Assembly: GCA_030272155.1 (NCBI GenBank)
Contig: CP126193.1
Coordinates: 5,890,001-5,954,000, forward strand
Source: Tetradesmus obliquus
Taxonomy: Eukaryota > Chlorophyta > Chlorophyceae > Sphaeropleales > Scenedesmaceae
Direction: 5' to 3'
DNA: 64,000 bases
Shown: piece after piece, positions 23,129-34,600 of the stretch
Numbering within the stretch: the first letter of the stretch is position 1
Layout of the letters: every line of letters starts with the position of its first letter
The notes under the pieces: generated by a model
Database searches by the model: none
What the model was told of the DNA's origin: nothing
What the model saw: only the letters and a program-made list of their open reading frames with translations
Translations under genes and position numbers: made by a program

Positions 23129-24319
23129 ATGAGTGCATTTGGAGGACCAAGAGGTAACCTGCGTAACCTGGAGCATGCTTCGTCGAAGTTTTATCTTCTG
23201 CGTGTCGCCAATGTAAAACAGTCGTCTGTTGGAATCATTCAGCACGCCACAACATCAGCAGCAGGGAGGATGCTGCTGCTGGTGCTGCTGCTGCTGCTGG
23301 TGCTGCTGCTACTGCTGGTGCTAGTGGTGCTGCTGCTACTGCTGCTGCTGCTGTTGATATGGTTTGCTGCTGCTGGTCGTGACAGGTGCTCCTGTAGCAG
23401 TTGACTCAGCATTTTGTCTGTGTAGGTGCGAGTGCCAAGCCACCAGAGAAGGGCATCTTCCCATTGGACCATTTTGGGGAGTGCAAGCAGGTGAGGCGCA
23501 CCAGGCAGCGCATGCTGCTTAACAGAATACTGCACATGGCTTTGCCTGGATGGCCTTTGCAGCCAATACTTGCAGCGCCATCACCACCAGCAGGAAGCTG
23601 AGCAACACAGTATGCTTGTATCATGCATCTGGTTGTCGCGCAATGTGTGCGGTCACACAATGTGACTGGTTAACTGGTGGGGCCTCACGGCGTATGTTAC
23701 TGCAGGCACTGCGTAGGCATAAATCAAGCAGCCTACAGCCTCATTCGATTGAGCAGATGAACTTGTCATGCTGCATCTGTGCTGCTGCTGCTGCTGCTGG
23801 TGGTGGCGGCGCAGGTCGCTGACGCGTACCTGAAGTGCCTGAAGCAGCACGCGCGTGACGCAGTGGCCTGCCAGGAGCTAGCCAAGAAGTACCTGCAGTG
23901 CAGGATGGAGCGGTGAGCTACCCACGAGCAGTTGTCGGCCTGCAGGCTTCATGGTCAGGGTCTATCAATGGTGTTACTGTGGCTGGAGGGTACATGAGGA
24001 TGCTGTCCGTACCAGCTGTTGGCAGCAGAGCAGGCTACAGGCATGGTTTCCAGTGCTGGGCCTGCAGCATAATGTACAGCTGAGTTTGTGCAGTGTGCCA
24101 TGATCCTAAACATGTCAAGTGAGTGGACTGAACAAGGTGCTGATGGCGTGCCGACTGTCATTGTTTGTTTGCAGGAACTTGATGGCCCGCCAAGACCTCA
24201 AGGAGCTAGGGTTCAAGGAGCAGGGCGCAGCCACCAGCAGCAGCAGCAGCAGCAACAGCAGCGGCAGCAACAGCAGCAGCAGCAGCAGCATAGGCAGAAG
24301 CAGCAGAAAGGGCTCATAG
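23129..24319 (+). CDS. COX19: COX19, twin CX9C cytochrome c oxidase assembly factor
   Basis: This is a small mitochondrial intermembrane-space protein that works in copper delivery and assembly of cytochrome c oxidase. Four exons close in phase: 23129-23153, 23426-23490, 23815-23912 and 24175-24319, giving 110 residues. The signature KPPEKGIFPLDHFGECK matches the human RPPDKGSFPLDHLGECK. Two CX9C pairs are intact (Cys28/Cys38 and Cys49/Cys59), followed by YLQCRMERNLM, the family's YLECRMERKLM. The coding core has normal family length. The last 28 residues are a Ser/Gly run encoded by an AGC repeat and are probably lineage-specific. Introns 2 and 3 are CTG-rich. No exon-edge copies were found. 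Confidence 0.95.
23268..23365 (+). repeat. Imperfect CTG-rich tract in COX19 intron 1
   Basis: An interrupted CTG/CTA run of nearly 100 bases lies about 60 bases before the exon 2 acceptor at 23425. Confidence 0.8.
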
Positions 24320-24765
24320 CAGTAGCTCAGGTAGCTTCTTCGCAATGTTACGGGTGCTTGTAACTGTCACGCAAGTCATGTGACCCAGCCTATGCGGGCT
24401 GTGTGACTGACATTGCAGCATGAACCCTACCATCCAGAGTCGGCAGAGCTGTGCTCTGGCTACTAGCGAGTGTTGGCTGGGCGGCCTGATCGTGTGTTGC
24501 GTAGTGGTTGTCCAGCAACGGTTGCACGCAGTTGTCACAGTGGAGCACCAGGCTGCACTGCACTTCAGGCTGACAAGAACAGCATCTGCCCGCTCTGCAA
24601 CACAAGCATGACTGGATGCAGCCACAAAGTCAAATATGGTTAGCTTGCATGTGGCGATCGCTCAGAATTCCTGGCAACACTGTTATGATTTGCAACATGA
24701 GGGTTTGACACAAGGCGGGCTGCTCACGCCCACGTCGGTGCAATGGGTTCTACTGGCAGAAGGCC
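24320..24765. other. Intergenic region, COX19 to thymidylate kinase
   Basis: Holds the COX19 polyadenylation signal (TGTAA at 24359) and the upstream region of the kinase gene. The open frame at 24420-24611 has no family features and is rejected as a gene. Confidence 0.5.
24359..24363 (+). terminator. TGTAA polyadenylation signal, COX19
   Basis: TGTAA occurs 40 nt after the COX19 stop codon. Confidence 0.55.
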
Positions 24766-27734
24766 GTGAGGAAATTTCTCAAAATCTACATTGATATACT
24801 TGTCGACGTTTCACGCACACTGCTGCTTTCAACATTAGACACTCGTACAGTGCCGTGCATGCTCAGCACCTCACCACGCCATTTGCGCTGGGGTAGTGCT
24901 GCAAACCGTTTGGTCAGTACTTGTGTTTTCACGTCGAGGCGGTCGGCAGCTTGCAGTAGCACGATGCAACAGCAGCAAGGCCCCAGAGGAGCCTTCATAC
25001 TGTTTGAAGGTGTAGACCGGTGCGGGAAGTCTACGCAAACGAGCTTGCTGGCGAAAGCACTCCAGAGCAAAGGGGTGAGGATTTAGCACTAGTCGGTTGC
25101 TTGATCCTGCAGCAACAGGTCAGCATGCAGTGCACAACAGCAGCTGCTGCCTCTCCTCACTGCTGTGTGCTGCTGACGAAGCTGTTCAAACCACACACAT
25201 GCTTGCAGGTAGCAGTGGAGTCCTGGAACTTTCCAGACAGGAAGAACACAGTCACAGGCCACGCCATCAACGAGTACCTGGCTGGAAAGCAGGATCACAA
25301 TGACAGGGCGATCCACCTGCTGTTTAGCGCTAACCGCTGGGAGAAGAGGCAAGCAGCTGCTGCTATGCAACACATTGCTGCTGCTGCTGTTGATACTAGT
25401 GTTAGCCCTACCCCCTACTTGCTGCTTGGCAGCTAGCAGCATGTGTAAGCAGGATGCTGGCTGGCCTTGCTGTGTATGGAATGAACGGTGTGCGTTGTGC
25501 ACAATCTTCTGCACACGACCCCCTGCAGTTGCTGTTGCTGCTTCACTCCCCTGCGGTGATGCCCTGCTGCGCGCACTGCACTGCGGCACCAGCCTCGTTG
25601 TAATCCGCTACGCTTGCTCCATCACCTGCTGCTCATCAACTGCTGCTCCTGCAAACCCGTTGCGTTTTTTTCTTCCCTGCAGTGATGCCCTGCTGGGTGC
25701 GCTGCACTCCGGCACGAGCCTGGTAGTAGACCGCTACGCTTGCTCCATCACCTGCCGCTCATCAACTGCTGTTTCCGCAAAACTGCTGTGTTTCTCCCCT
25801 GCAGTGATGCGCTGCTGCGCGCACTGCACTCTGGCACCAGCCTGGTAGTAGACCGCTACGCCTCCATCACCTGCTGCTCACTAACTGCTGTTCCTGCAAA
25901 ACCATTGGCCCTCTCCCCTGCAGTGATGCATTACTACGCGCACTGCACTCTGGCACCAGCCTCGTTGTAGATCGCTACGCCTACTCTGGCGTGGCCTACT
26001 CAGCAGCCAAGGCCTTGCCAGGCATGGATGCAGCCTGGTGCAAGGCGCCTGATGCGGGCCTGCCTGCTCCTGACCTGGTTGTGTACCTGGAGCTGGACAA
26101 TGCAGCAGCAGCTGCCAGGGCGGGCTTTGGAGGCGAGCGCTATGAGAAGGCGGAGTTTCAGGACAGGGTGGGTGGTTTGTGCTTTTGAAGCTCTTCACGC
26201 TGCTTGTTGTAGGTTTCTCCTTAAGCAGGTTACTGTGTCAGGAGGGCTTTCAAACACAATGTGGGGACAGGAGCGAGGCGGCGTTTCAGGACGGGGTGGG
26301 TGGCAGGTTTTGTGGGGTTGGTGCTCGGTGGTGTACTTGGAGCTGGACAATGCAGCAGCGGCTGCGCGGGCGGGCTTTGGCGGGCAGCGCTATGAGAAGG
26401 CGGAATTCCAAGCCAAAGTGGGTTGTTTGTGCCACATAGCGCTTCTTCTCAAAACGTTTTTTCAAAGCGCTCCTCAGACGCTAGGTATTTGCATGACAAG
26501 CAGCTTAAAGGTTTTGTACAGGCCGTGCTTGTTTAAAACCTTCAAGCGGCTTGTCATGCATATACCTAGTGTCTTAAGAGCGCTTTGAATAACGTCTTGA
26601 AAGCACTGCTTGTTCAAAACCTTCAAGCTGCTTGTCATGCAATTATCTAGTGTCTGAGGAGCGCTTTGAATAACGTCTTGAACAGAAGCGCTATGAGAAT
26701 GCGGAGTTGCAAGACAGGGTGGGCGGCGGAGAGGTAGAGCAGACCGTAAGACAAGGGACGGGGACCAGCAGCACAGTGTTGTTTGTATCTGCAGTTGCGT
26801 GTGTGTGTAGACTGAGTGGCAGGGCGTACAGGACCGCTGGCATGGGGATAGTCTTTGCTGAATGCAGTTGTGTTGCTGCACAAGCTGCAGAGGTCTGCAG
26901 CACCACAGAAATGGGGAGTGATGCTGTGCCAGGCAGTGTCATGTTAGGCGGCACACCAAGTGCTGCTGCGCGCTTGCTGCCTGATCAAGTTCAGGTCAAC
27001 CATGCTGTTACGTGTGTTACTTATGTTACCTGCACTCTTGTGCTCACGCTCTGCAGGTGCGTGCGGCGTTCCAGCAGCTGAAGGAGCCTAGCTGGCTGGT
27101 GGTGGATGCGTCACAGTCGGTGGAGCAGATACATGAGCAGGTGGGTGGCCCTGCAGTGCTGCAGTGCTGCTGCCGGATGCAACGCTCTCTTGGCAGCAGC
27201 AGCGGCGGCAGTCACTATGAATCTGCAGCAGAACTACAATGATATGATGCGCTGCGCAATGCAGCGACTGATGCTGGGGCGGATGCAAACCCTGTTCGTC
27301 AGCAGCATTGTTTACTCGAAGCCTTGCGTGTTGCGCTGAAAGGCAATGCAACAAACCCAGGGCTGCCTAGCAGCAGCTCCAGCTTTCCCTTTGTGATGTA
27401 GCAGCCGCATCCTGTACCTCTTCATAGACGGTGTTGTCTCTGCTCAAATTTGTGGCTAAAGGTGGTTCACATGTGTTGCGTTTCACTCGTCAAGCTGCCC
27501 GGTTACACCCGCGCTGGACATGCATCTACGCGCCTGCCATCTGCGCTGCTTATCTTGCTGCTGCTGCTGCTGCTTACACTGCTGCTGCTGCAGATCTTGG
27601 CGGAAGCGCTGCAAGTGGTCAGGCGCTGCAAGGAGGGGCAGCCCATACAGCAGCTGTGGGGAGCAGCAGCAGCAGCGGCGGGAGAGGACCGCACACCGCT
27701 GGCAGAGCAGCAACAGCAGCAGCAAGCAGAGTAG
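24766..27734 (+). CDS. TMPK: Thymidylate kinase (dTMP kinase)
   Basis: The enzyme phosphorylates dTMP to dTDP with ATP, an essential step of dTTP supply. Exons are 24766-25074, 25209-25348, 25924-26167, 27057-27140 and 27594-27734, giving 305 residues. The P-loop [11 protein letters not shown] lies at 80-90. SANRWEK joins [20 protein letters not shown], with the DRY motif and [14 protein letters not shown], as in eukaryotic TMPKs. [16 protein letters not shown] and the final LWG match the family C-terminus. A second in-frame ATG at 24964 would give the usual 239-residue enzyme. The 66-residue extension before it is basic and hydroxylated, so it may be an organelle-targeting peptide; Arabidopsis TMPK also has a targeted isoform. 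Intron 2 starts with GC (GCAAGC at 25349). Both edges of exon 3 are present in several copies. Confidence 0.93.
25551..25985 (+). repeat. Four tandem copies of the TMPK exon 3 start
   Basis: Segments beginning TGATGC start at 25557, 25683, 25805 and 25924, with spacing 126, 122 and 119 bp. Each covers about 55 bases encoding [11 protein letters not shown], then a shared intron-like tail (CTGCTCATCAACTGCTG). The first copy has lost its acceptor (GCGG instead of GCAG). Copies two and three keep CTGCAG. Only the fourth continues into [11 protein letters not shown]. Confidence 0.92.
26075..26725 (+). repeat. Tandem copies of the TMPK exon 3 end and donor
   Basis: The exon end encoding [19 protein letters not shown] to the GTGGGT donor (26168) recurs at 26329-26417 as a near-complete copy with its own GTGGGT. 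Shorter traces at 26275-26297 and 26690-26717 also end in GTGGG. The last trace lies beyond the hairpin element at 26463-26668, so the hairpin separated it from the others or arrived with it. Confidence 0.85.
26463..26668. repeat. Three-arm inverted repeat (hairpin / MITE-like) in a TMPK intron
   Basis: A 53-base arm at 26463-26515 is matched in inverted orientation, with few mismatches, at 26535-26587 across a 19-base loop. A third arm in the second orientation lies at 26616-26668, an 81-bp direct repeat of arm two. Arms start and end in CAAAGCGCT / AGCGCTTTG. Transcribed, arms one and two would fold into a long stem. It could be a miniature transposable element or a small-RNA precursor; no target-site duplication was established. 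Confidence 0.85.
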
Positions 27735-27955
27735 GATGGGGTGTGCCAAGACAGCAGATGGACGTTGAGCAGGAGGCGTTGGTGAAACCACATACTTTCG
27801 AAGTTGTGCTGAGCCACATCTGATGGCTTCTGTGCCACTGCAGCTGCAGTTGCACTGGTAGTGCTGTCCGCAGGCACCAGATTGTTGCTAGCGCACGTGG
27901 CTTATGTAGTCCTGATGTGCAGAGTCACGTGCTCACTGAGCTCTTCAAATGCTGG

Positions 27956-27960
27956 TGTAA
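27956..27960 (+). terminator. TGTAA polyadenylation signal, TMPK
   Basis: TGTAA lies 222 nt after the TMPK stop codon. Confidence 0.5.
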
Positions 27961-28370
27961 CCTGGAGCTGTCAAAGTGCATCGTGGTTGTCATCAGGGTG
28001 TGAGCACACACAGCTGCCAAACATGCTGCGGAGCCTAGACCATTGGCCGTATCCCAGCACATATGTTACGTCCTTGTATGTTGCAAAGCCACAGGATCCT
28101 CCGGAGGGCGACAAACGGCTGCTTGCAGGACGACACATCTGCTGCACTGCATTTGATGCATGGTGCATACACATGACTCTTTTTGTTGAGAAATGACAGG
28201 CTGCAACAAGCGTAGCAGCCTGCATGTCCAGCTACTCAGCCAGCACTAGGAGCAATGCTTACAACAGATCACAGCACACACAGAATCCAGGAGCAGTGTC
28301 ACACACAGTGTTCGTCCTTTGACACCCAGACATCTGCAGAGTGCCACTGTCTCAGTGAGAGTTATATATG

Positions 28371-28375
28371 TTACA
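28371..28375 (-). terminator. TGTAA polyadenylation signal, HECT ligase
   Basis: TTACA on the plus strand reads TGTAA on the minus strand, 242 nt after the ligase stop. Confidence 0.5.
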
Positions 28376-28616
28376 AGGCCCATCTGTCCGCATGTGAAGC
28401 CGATGCGCAAAGCAAAGTCTGTACATGTACAGCACAGTGCGTCAAAGCACCAGGCAATGCAGCACAAATTGCAGCAAATTGCAGCAAAAAGGGCCCCTCT
28501 GCATGGTGCATATGGCACAAAGCAGCCGTCCCTTTGCGCAAGCTGTAACTGCGACACCTCTTTGGTGGCTGAAAAGCCAGGCAGCGGCAGCACACGCTCC
28601 TTCTGCAGCTGGCAGC

Positions 28617-31600
28617 TCAGCTGAGCTCGAAGCCGGCACCAGCTGTGATCGCGTACAGCAGCTTGCTGCGCATCTCGTCAAAGTCCTGGTAGGGCGGCAG
28701 CTTGAGCAGGTTCATGCACGTGGCGGCCGTGGGCAGCCGCTCGCGCGAGCCGGCCGCCAGCACGCTGCCGCTCATCTGGATGCACAGCTGCGGCTCCAGG
28801 TACCTGCGGCCGGGAATGCACAGCAGAAAAAAATGCAACAAGGCGTTATGTTGGTGTTATGAAGCGGGTTCGACGCAACGGACACGCAGTGGTGAACAGG
28901 CGGCTGCAAGCAAGTTGGTGCAGGCTGTCACTAAAAATTCAAGGTTATACTTTGAAGACGCCCGTCTGCACGCAAAGCATGACGCTGCTTACAACCAACA
29001 AACTTGATAAAGCTTCATGGTCACCTAAAGCCCAGCAGGGGTGCGCGGCTGCATGAGGTCACAAACTTGAGGAAGAGGCGCTGCTGCTGCGGGGAGAAGG
29101 TGCGCAGCGCGTCCCACAGCGTGAGCATGACAGGGTGCTCCGCATGGTAGCCGCCTGCACGGCAGGGCAGTGTGCGGCAGTAGATTGTAATGGGTCGTAA
29201 AACACTAAGCAAGCAGCGCTGGCTGGTTCAGCAGATGAATGCCACAGGGTGAGCATGACCAGGTGCTGCGCATGGTAGCCGCCTGCACGGCAGCGCAGTG
29301 CGCGGCAGAACAACAGCTGGTGATGATTTGTAGGATTACAATGCTGTGACGCTGGTGCGACAAATACATGCCACAGCGTGAGCATGACCAGGTGCTCCGC
29401 GTGGTAGCCGCCTGCACGGCAGGGCAGTGTACCGGCAGCACAACAGCTGGTGATGATTTGTAGCATTAAAATGCTGTGACGCTGGTACGACAAACACGTA
29501 TTTGGCATGTATGCATGCCACAGCATGAGCATGACGGGGTGCTCCGCATGGTAGCCGCCTGCACGGCACGCAAGCATATGGCCAGAGGAAGCTTTGCCTA
29601 GCAACAGCTGCACTTGTCAAAAGCATCACTGTACGGCAGGTTATTGCTGCGTGTGAAATCGCCACAGCCAGGATTCACCAGCTGATGCGCTAGCCACACG
29701 ACAGCCTGGACAGCAATTTGATCCCCACCTGCAAAGTTTACTGCGTCACTAAGCCGTCGCACAGTCACCACCACCACCCCATTCAGCTGACAACCCTGCC
29801 TGACCGCAGACATACACACACGTGCGCGCCCGCACGCACGCATACACGGCACCCTGCCACCCCACCTGCATAGTTCACGTGCGCCACCAGGTCGTCCACT
29901 TTGACGCCCTACCCAACAAGCAAATCAGCACCACCATTCCTTCACGCACATACACGACAGACTGTCCAGCCGTGTGATCCAGCCCCACCTGCGTAGTTCA
30001 CGAGCGCCACTAAGCCGTCACACCACAAAGCCGTCACACCGCAACCGTGACACCAATATGCGACACAACCTGCGTGCTGTGCTGTGAACGGCAATGAGAC
30101 TGCAGCCCACCTGCGTAGTTCACGTGTGCCGCCAGGTCGTACACGTCGATGCCTTACCTACCTCAACAACCCGATCCATCTGCCATCCTTGGCCTCCCTC
30201 CCCTCGCCTCACCAGCAACTTGAGCCGCCGGCATCTGCATGATGGTTCACATGCGCTACTAACATTGCCACGTCACGCACCACCCCTTCCCCTGGTCACA
30301 CCACCGACATAAACATTCACGCCCACCGACCCACCTGCGTAGTTCACGTGTGCCACCAGGTCGTCCACGTCGATGCCCTCCTCGCTGCCGCTGATGAGCA
30401 TCTGTAGCTCCGCCTCATTGAACATGCGCACCCAGCGAGGCCGAATCAGCTCGAAAAACCCGCCCAAAAAGGCGTTCGCAGCTCGATCCATCTGCCGGTT
30501 CAGCCGGAAGTCGGCGAGCCGATGGATGTATTCAACCACATTGTCTGCTCGCACTGGAATGTCGCGGCCTCCAGCCTTGAGGTCCACTTCGCGAGTGCGG
30601 GGAGCAGCGGATGTGGATGCCTGCTGCTGCTGCTGCTGCTCTGGGGTGGCGTCCACCACAGTGGCTGTGAAGGTCAGAGAGAGGTCCGCAAAGTCACCTG
30701 CGGCGGCAGCAGCGCAGCGCGCAATACATGCGTGGTCAAAGCTCCTGGGCGGCAACATGCATGTAGCGCCGTCATAGGCCCCGTCAGCAGCTGGTTGGTG
30801 CCACGCCGAAGAGACAGCAAAAAGGCTTCGAAAAGACATCTGTAGCACACAACACTGTCTGAACCAGCAGTGCATTACCTTGAACATCCATCCAGTGGTG
30901 TGCTGTAGCTTCTGATGTTCTTCATCTATTCATCAACCTGTCCTGTGCACCGTCAGTTGGCTACTGCATGACAGCACGATGGTGTCGCTGCTGCCAATTG
31001 GGACAACGGTCAGCTCGATGGTCATGCTGTTGATGCTAATGATAACAGTATATACACCCTCACTGACTCCCCTCACCGGCATAGTGCTTGAGCTGCGCCA
31101 GGTGCTTGTACGCCTCCGGGTCCAGGCTAGGCAGGTGCTTGCTAGATATGTTGCACTGCTGGCAGTGGTACATGCTGTAGCCCAACGACCTCCACCTACC
31201 GCTGTAGTGCTTGAGCTGCGCCAGGTGCTTATACACCTCAGGATCCAAGCTGGGCAGGTCGTTGATGTCACACACGCCGCCCCGCATCTTCTTCAGAAAG
31301 AACGCAGCCAGCGGCAGCTCCAGCAGCACGCCCTCATATAAACTCTTGCCCAGCATGCGGCCCAGGAAGCGCAGCTGGCCCTCCGCATCTGGCAGCAGCT
31401 GGTGTGCTGCAGGGTTGGGGTACAGCTGGCGCTGCGGGTTCTCGCAGAACAGGTGTGACTGCGGAGGGAGTTGAGAGCAAGAGGCAGCAGGGCAGGGCAG
31501 CTGAGAGAGGGCAGCTGGCAATGTGAGTTGCTAGTTTGGCGGCCTGCGGCAGCTCCAGCAGCACACAGCAGCACAGTGAGTGCTGGGTGGCAGCAGCCGG

Positions 31601-34600
31601 ATCCTTGCCCAAAATGCTACCCCGGAAGCGCAGCTGCCCCTCAGCATCTGATATGAGTTGGTGTGCTGCGGGGTTGGGGTACAGCTGGCGCTGGGGGTTC
31701 TCACAGAACAGGTGTGACTGCGGAGGGAGTTGAGAGCAAGAGGCAGCAGGGCAGGGCAGCTGAGAGAGGGCAGCTGGCAATGTGAGTTGCTAGGTTGGTG
31801 GCCTGCGGCAGCTCCAGCAGCACACAGCAGCACAGTGAGTGCTGGGTGGCAGCAGCCGGATCCTTGCCCAGCATGCGGCCCAGGAAGCGCAGCTGGCCCT
31901 CAGCATCTGATATGAGTTGGTGTGCTGCGGGGTTGGGGTACAGCTGGCGCTGGGGGTTCTCACAGAACAGGTATGACTGCGGAGGGAGTTGAGAGCAAGA
32001 GGCAGCAGGGCAGGGCAGCTGAGAGAGGGCAGCTGGCAATGTGAGTTGCTAGGTTGGTGGCCTGCGGCAGCTCCAGCAGCACACAGCAGCACAGTGAGTG
32101 CTGGGTGGCAGCAGCCGGATCCTTGCCCAGCATGCGGCCCAGGAAGCGCAGCTGGCCCTCAGCATCTGATATGAGTTGATGAGCTGCGGGGTTGGGGTAC
32201 AGCTGGTGCTGGGAATCTCACAGAACAGGTGTGACTGCGGAGGGAGTTGAGAGCAAGAGGCAGCAGGGCAGGGCAGCTGAGAGAGGGCAGCTGGCAATGT
32301 GAGTTGCTAGTTTGGTGGCCTGCGGCAGCTCCAGCAGCACACAGCAGCACAGTGAGTGCTGGGTGGCAGCAGCCGGATCCTTGCCCAGCATGCGGCCCAG
32401 GAAGCGCAGCTGGCCCTCAGCATCTGATATGAGTTGGTGTGCTGCGGGGTTGGGGTACAGCTGGTGCTGGGGGTTCTCACAGAACAGGTGTGACTGCGGA
32501 GGGAGTTGAGAGCAAGAGGCAGCAGGGCAGGGCAGCTGAGAGAGGGCAGCTGGCAATGTGAGTTGCTAGTTTGGTGGCCTGCGGCAGCTCCAGCAGCACA
32601 CAGCAGCACAGTGAGTGCTGGGTGGCAGCAGCCGGATCCTTGCCCAGCATGCGGCCCAGGAAGCGCAGCTGGCCCTCAGCATCTGATATGAGTTGATGAG
32701 CTGCGGGGTTGGGGTAGAGCTGGCGCTGCAGGTTCTCGCAGAACAGGTGCAACTGCAGGAGGGAAAGAGTTAAGAGGCAGCAGGGCGTGACATGGCGATT
32801 GGAAGAGGGCAGATGGCAACATAAAGCAGCTGATGAGGTGGCCTGCCGCAGCTCTAGCAGCTCACAGCAGCACAATGAGTGCCGGGTGTCAGCAGTTTCA
32901 CTTTTGCCCAGCATGCGGCCAAGGAAGCGCAGCTGGCCCTCAGCATCTGGCAGCAGCTGGTGGGCTGCGGGGTTGGGGTACAGCTGGCGCTGCGGGTTCT
33001 TGCAAAACAGGTGCGACTGCAGGAGAAAGCAGGCAGCAGTGCATGGCAACTGAGAACTGGTAGCTCGTGGTGTAAGTGGTTGGTTGGTGGCCTGCGGCAG
33101 TGCCAGCAGCACGCAGCAGCACAAAGACGGCCTGATTCGGCAGCTTCACGTGATACACTTTGCCCCAGCATGCGCCCCAGGAGGCGCAGCTGGCGATCCG
33201 CATTCAAAATGAGTTGGTGCGCTGCAGGGTTGGGGTAGAGCTAGCGCTGGGGGTTCTCGCAAGACAGGTGCGACCGCGGGAGGGAGTTGAGAGCACAGAG
33301 AACGAAGGCCTGACATGAAAACAGGAGGCGCGAGGGTCAAGTACATAAGCACAGCCACCAGCAGAATGCTCGAAGCCAGGTAGCAGCAGCTGCTTTCTGC
33401 TGCATGTCTGCCTCAATACCCCTTGACGCATCATACCTGTTGGCATCTGCACATCATCCCCACTGCAGCATCATTACGACATGACGCTGACCAAACAGCA
33501 GGTGAGACAGCAAGATGGTGCCCAGCACCAAACCCTACCTGCAGGCTGAAGCCCTGCCACAGCAACTCTTTCACAAAGTTTGACCAGCCCCCACAACCCA
33601 CTGTAGACACAGCACTTTGGTAACAGGCAGAAAGAAAAAGCTCAATGAGGCAGACATGCCCCTGACAATAGTAGGAACTGCAACAGCACAATGATAACTA
33701 TTTGCGGGCTGAAGCCCTGGCGCAGCAGCTCTCAAATGATATACTTGCACAGACTCCACCCATGACAATGAAAAGAACAAAGCATCTAAAATCATTGCAT
33801 CAACAAACAGCACCACACAACCACAAACAGTCCGTAGGAATGCAATGAATGTACATCCAGATACAAGATTTTTGATACCAACGCAGCTCAACGTCTATAT
33901 ACCTGTGGGCTCCTCCATCAAGTCCTTGAACAGCCCGCCGCCATCAATGCCCGCCTCAGCCAGCCCCGCCTCGTTGCTTGCCAAAACAATACGAATGCCA
34001 AATCCATACACACGAAACCCACTGCAGCAGCACCACACTATGTTCCAACCATCCTGAACCAATACATGAGCAAACAGCCAGGCAGTGCACCAACAGCCTG
34101 TACAACAACGCAAGGCAGCACACCTGCGGGCTGAAGCCCTGGCGCAGCAGCTCCTCCATAAAGTCATTGAACATGCCACTTTACATGCAGTTGAAAACCT
34201 GCGGCACACTAGCAGCAGCAGCAACAGCACACTGGGACCCACCTGCGGGCTGAAGCCCTGGCGCAGCAGCTCTTCCATGAAATCTTTGAACAGCCCGCCT
34301 CCATCAATGCCCGCCTCAGCCAGGCCCGCCTCGTTCACGTACGCAATGCGCAGCCGGCCCTTCAGCCTGTCAGCGCCCATGCTGTTGAGCTGCGCAAAAC
34401 TGTCCTCCAACAGCTGGTCGCGCCTGCAGGTGGGCACGCAGCCACAGCAGCAGCAGCAGAAGCAAAAGCCAGGTGATATGTGCAGGCGTCGGCAGCAAGC
34501 GGCAAGGTGCGCGCGGCAGCAACATGTGTCGAGGTTGCGCAGGAGAGCCAGGCACAGATGTGGTAGCTGCACAAAGCGTGATGCACGGCCGGCCTTTGAG

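Larger units (their letters stand above)
27735..28616. other. Convergent intergenic region, TMPK / HECT ligase
   Basis: No gene was recognised. It holds TGTAA at 27956 for the plus-strand kinase and TTACA at 28371 for the minus-strand ligase. Confidence 0.5.

Noticed and set aside
28860..28880. tRNA B-box-like GGTTCGA
   Set aside because: No matching A box, no cloverleaf and wrong bases after the core.
31310..33290. CRISPR-like array
   Set aside because: Units are 259 bp with exon content and no short repeat/spacer alternation; the genome is eukaryotic.
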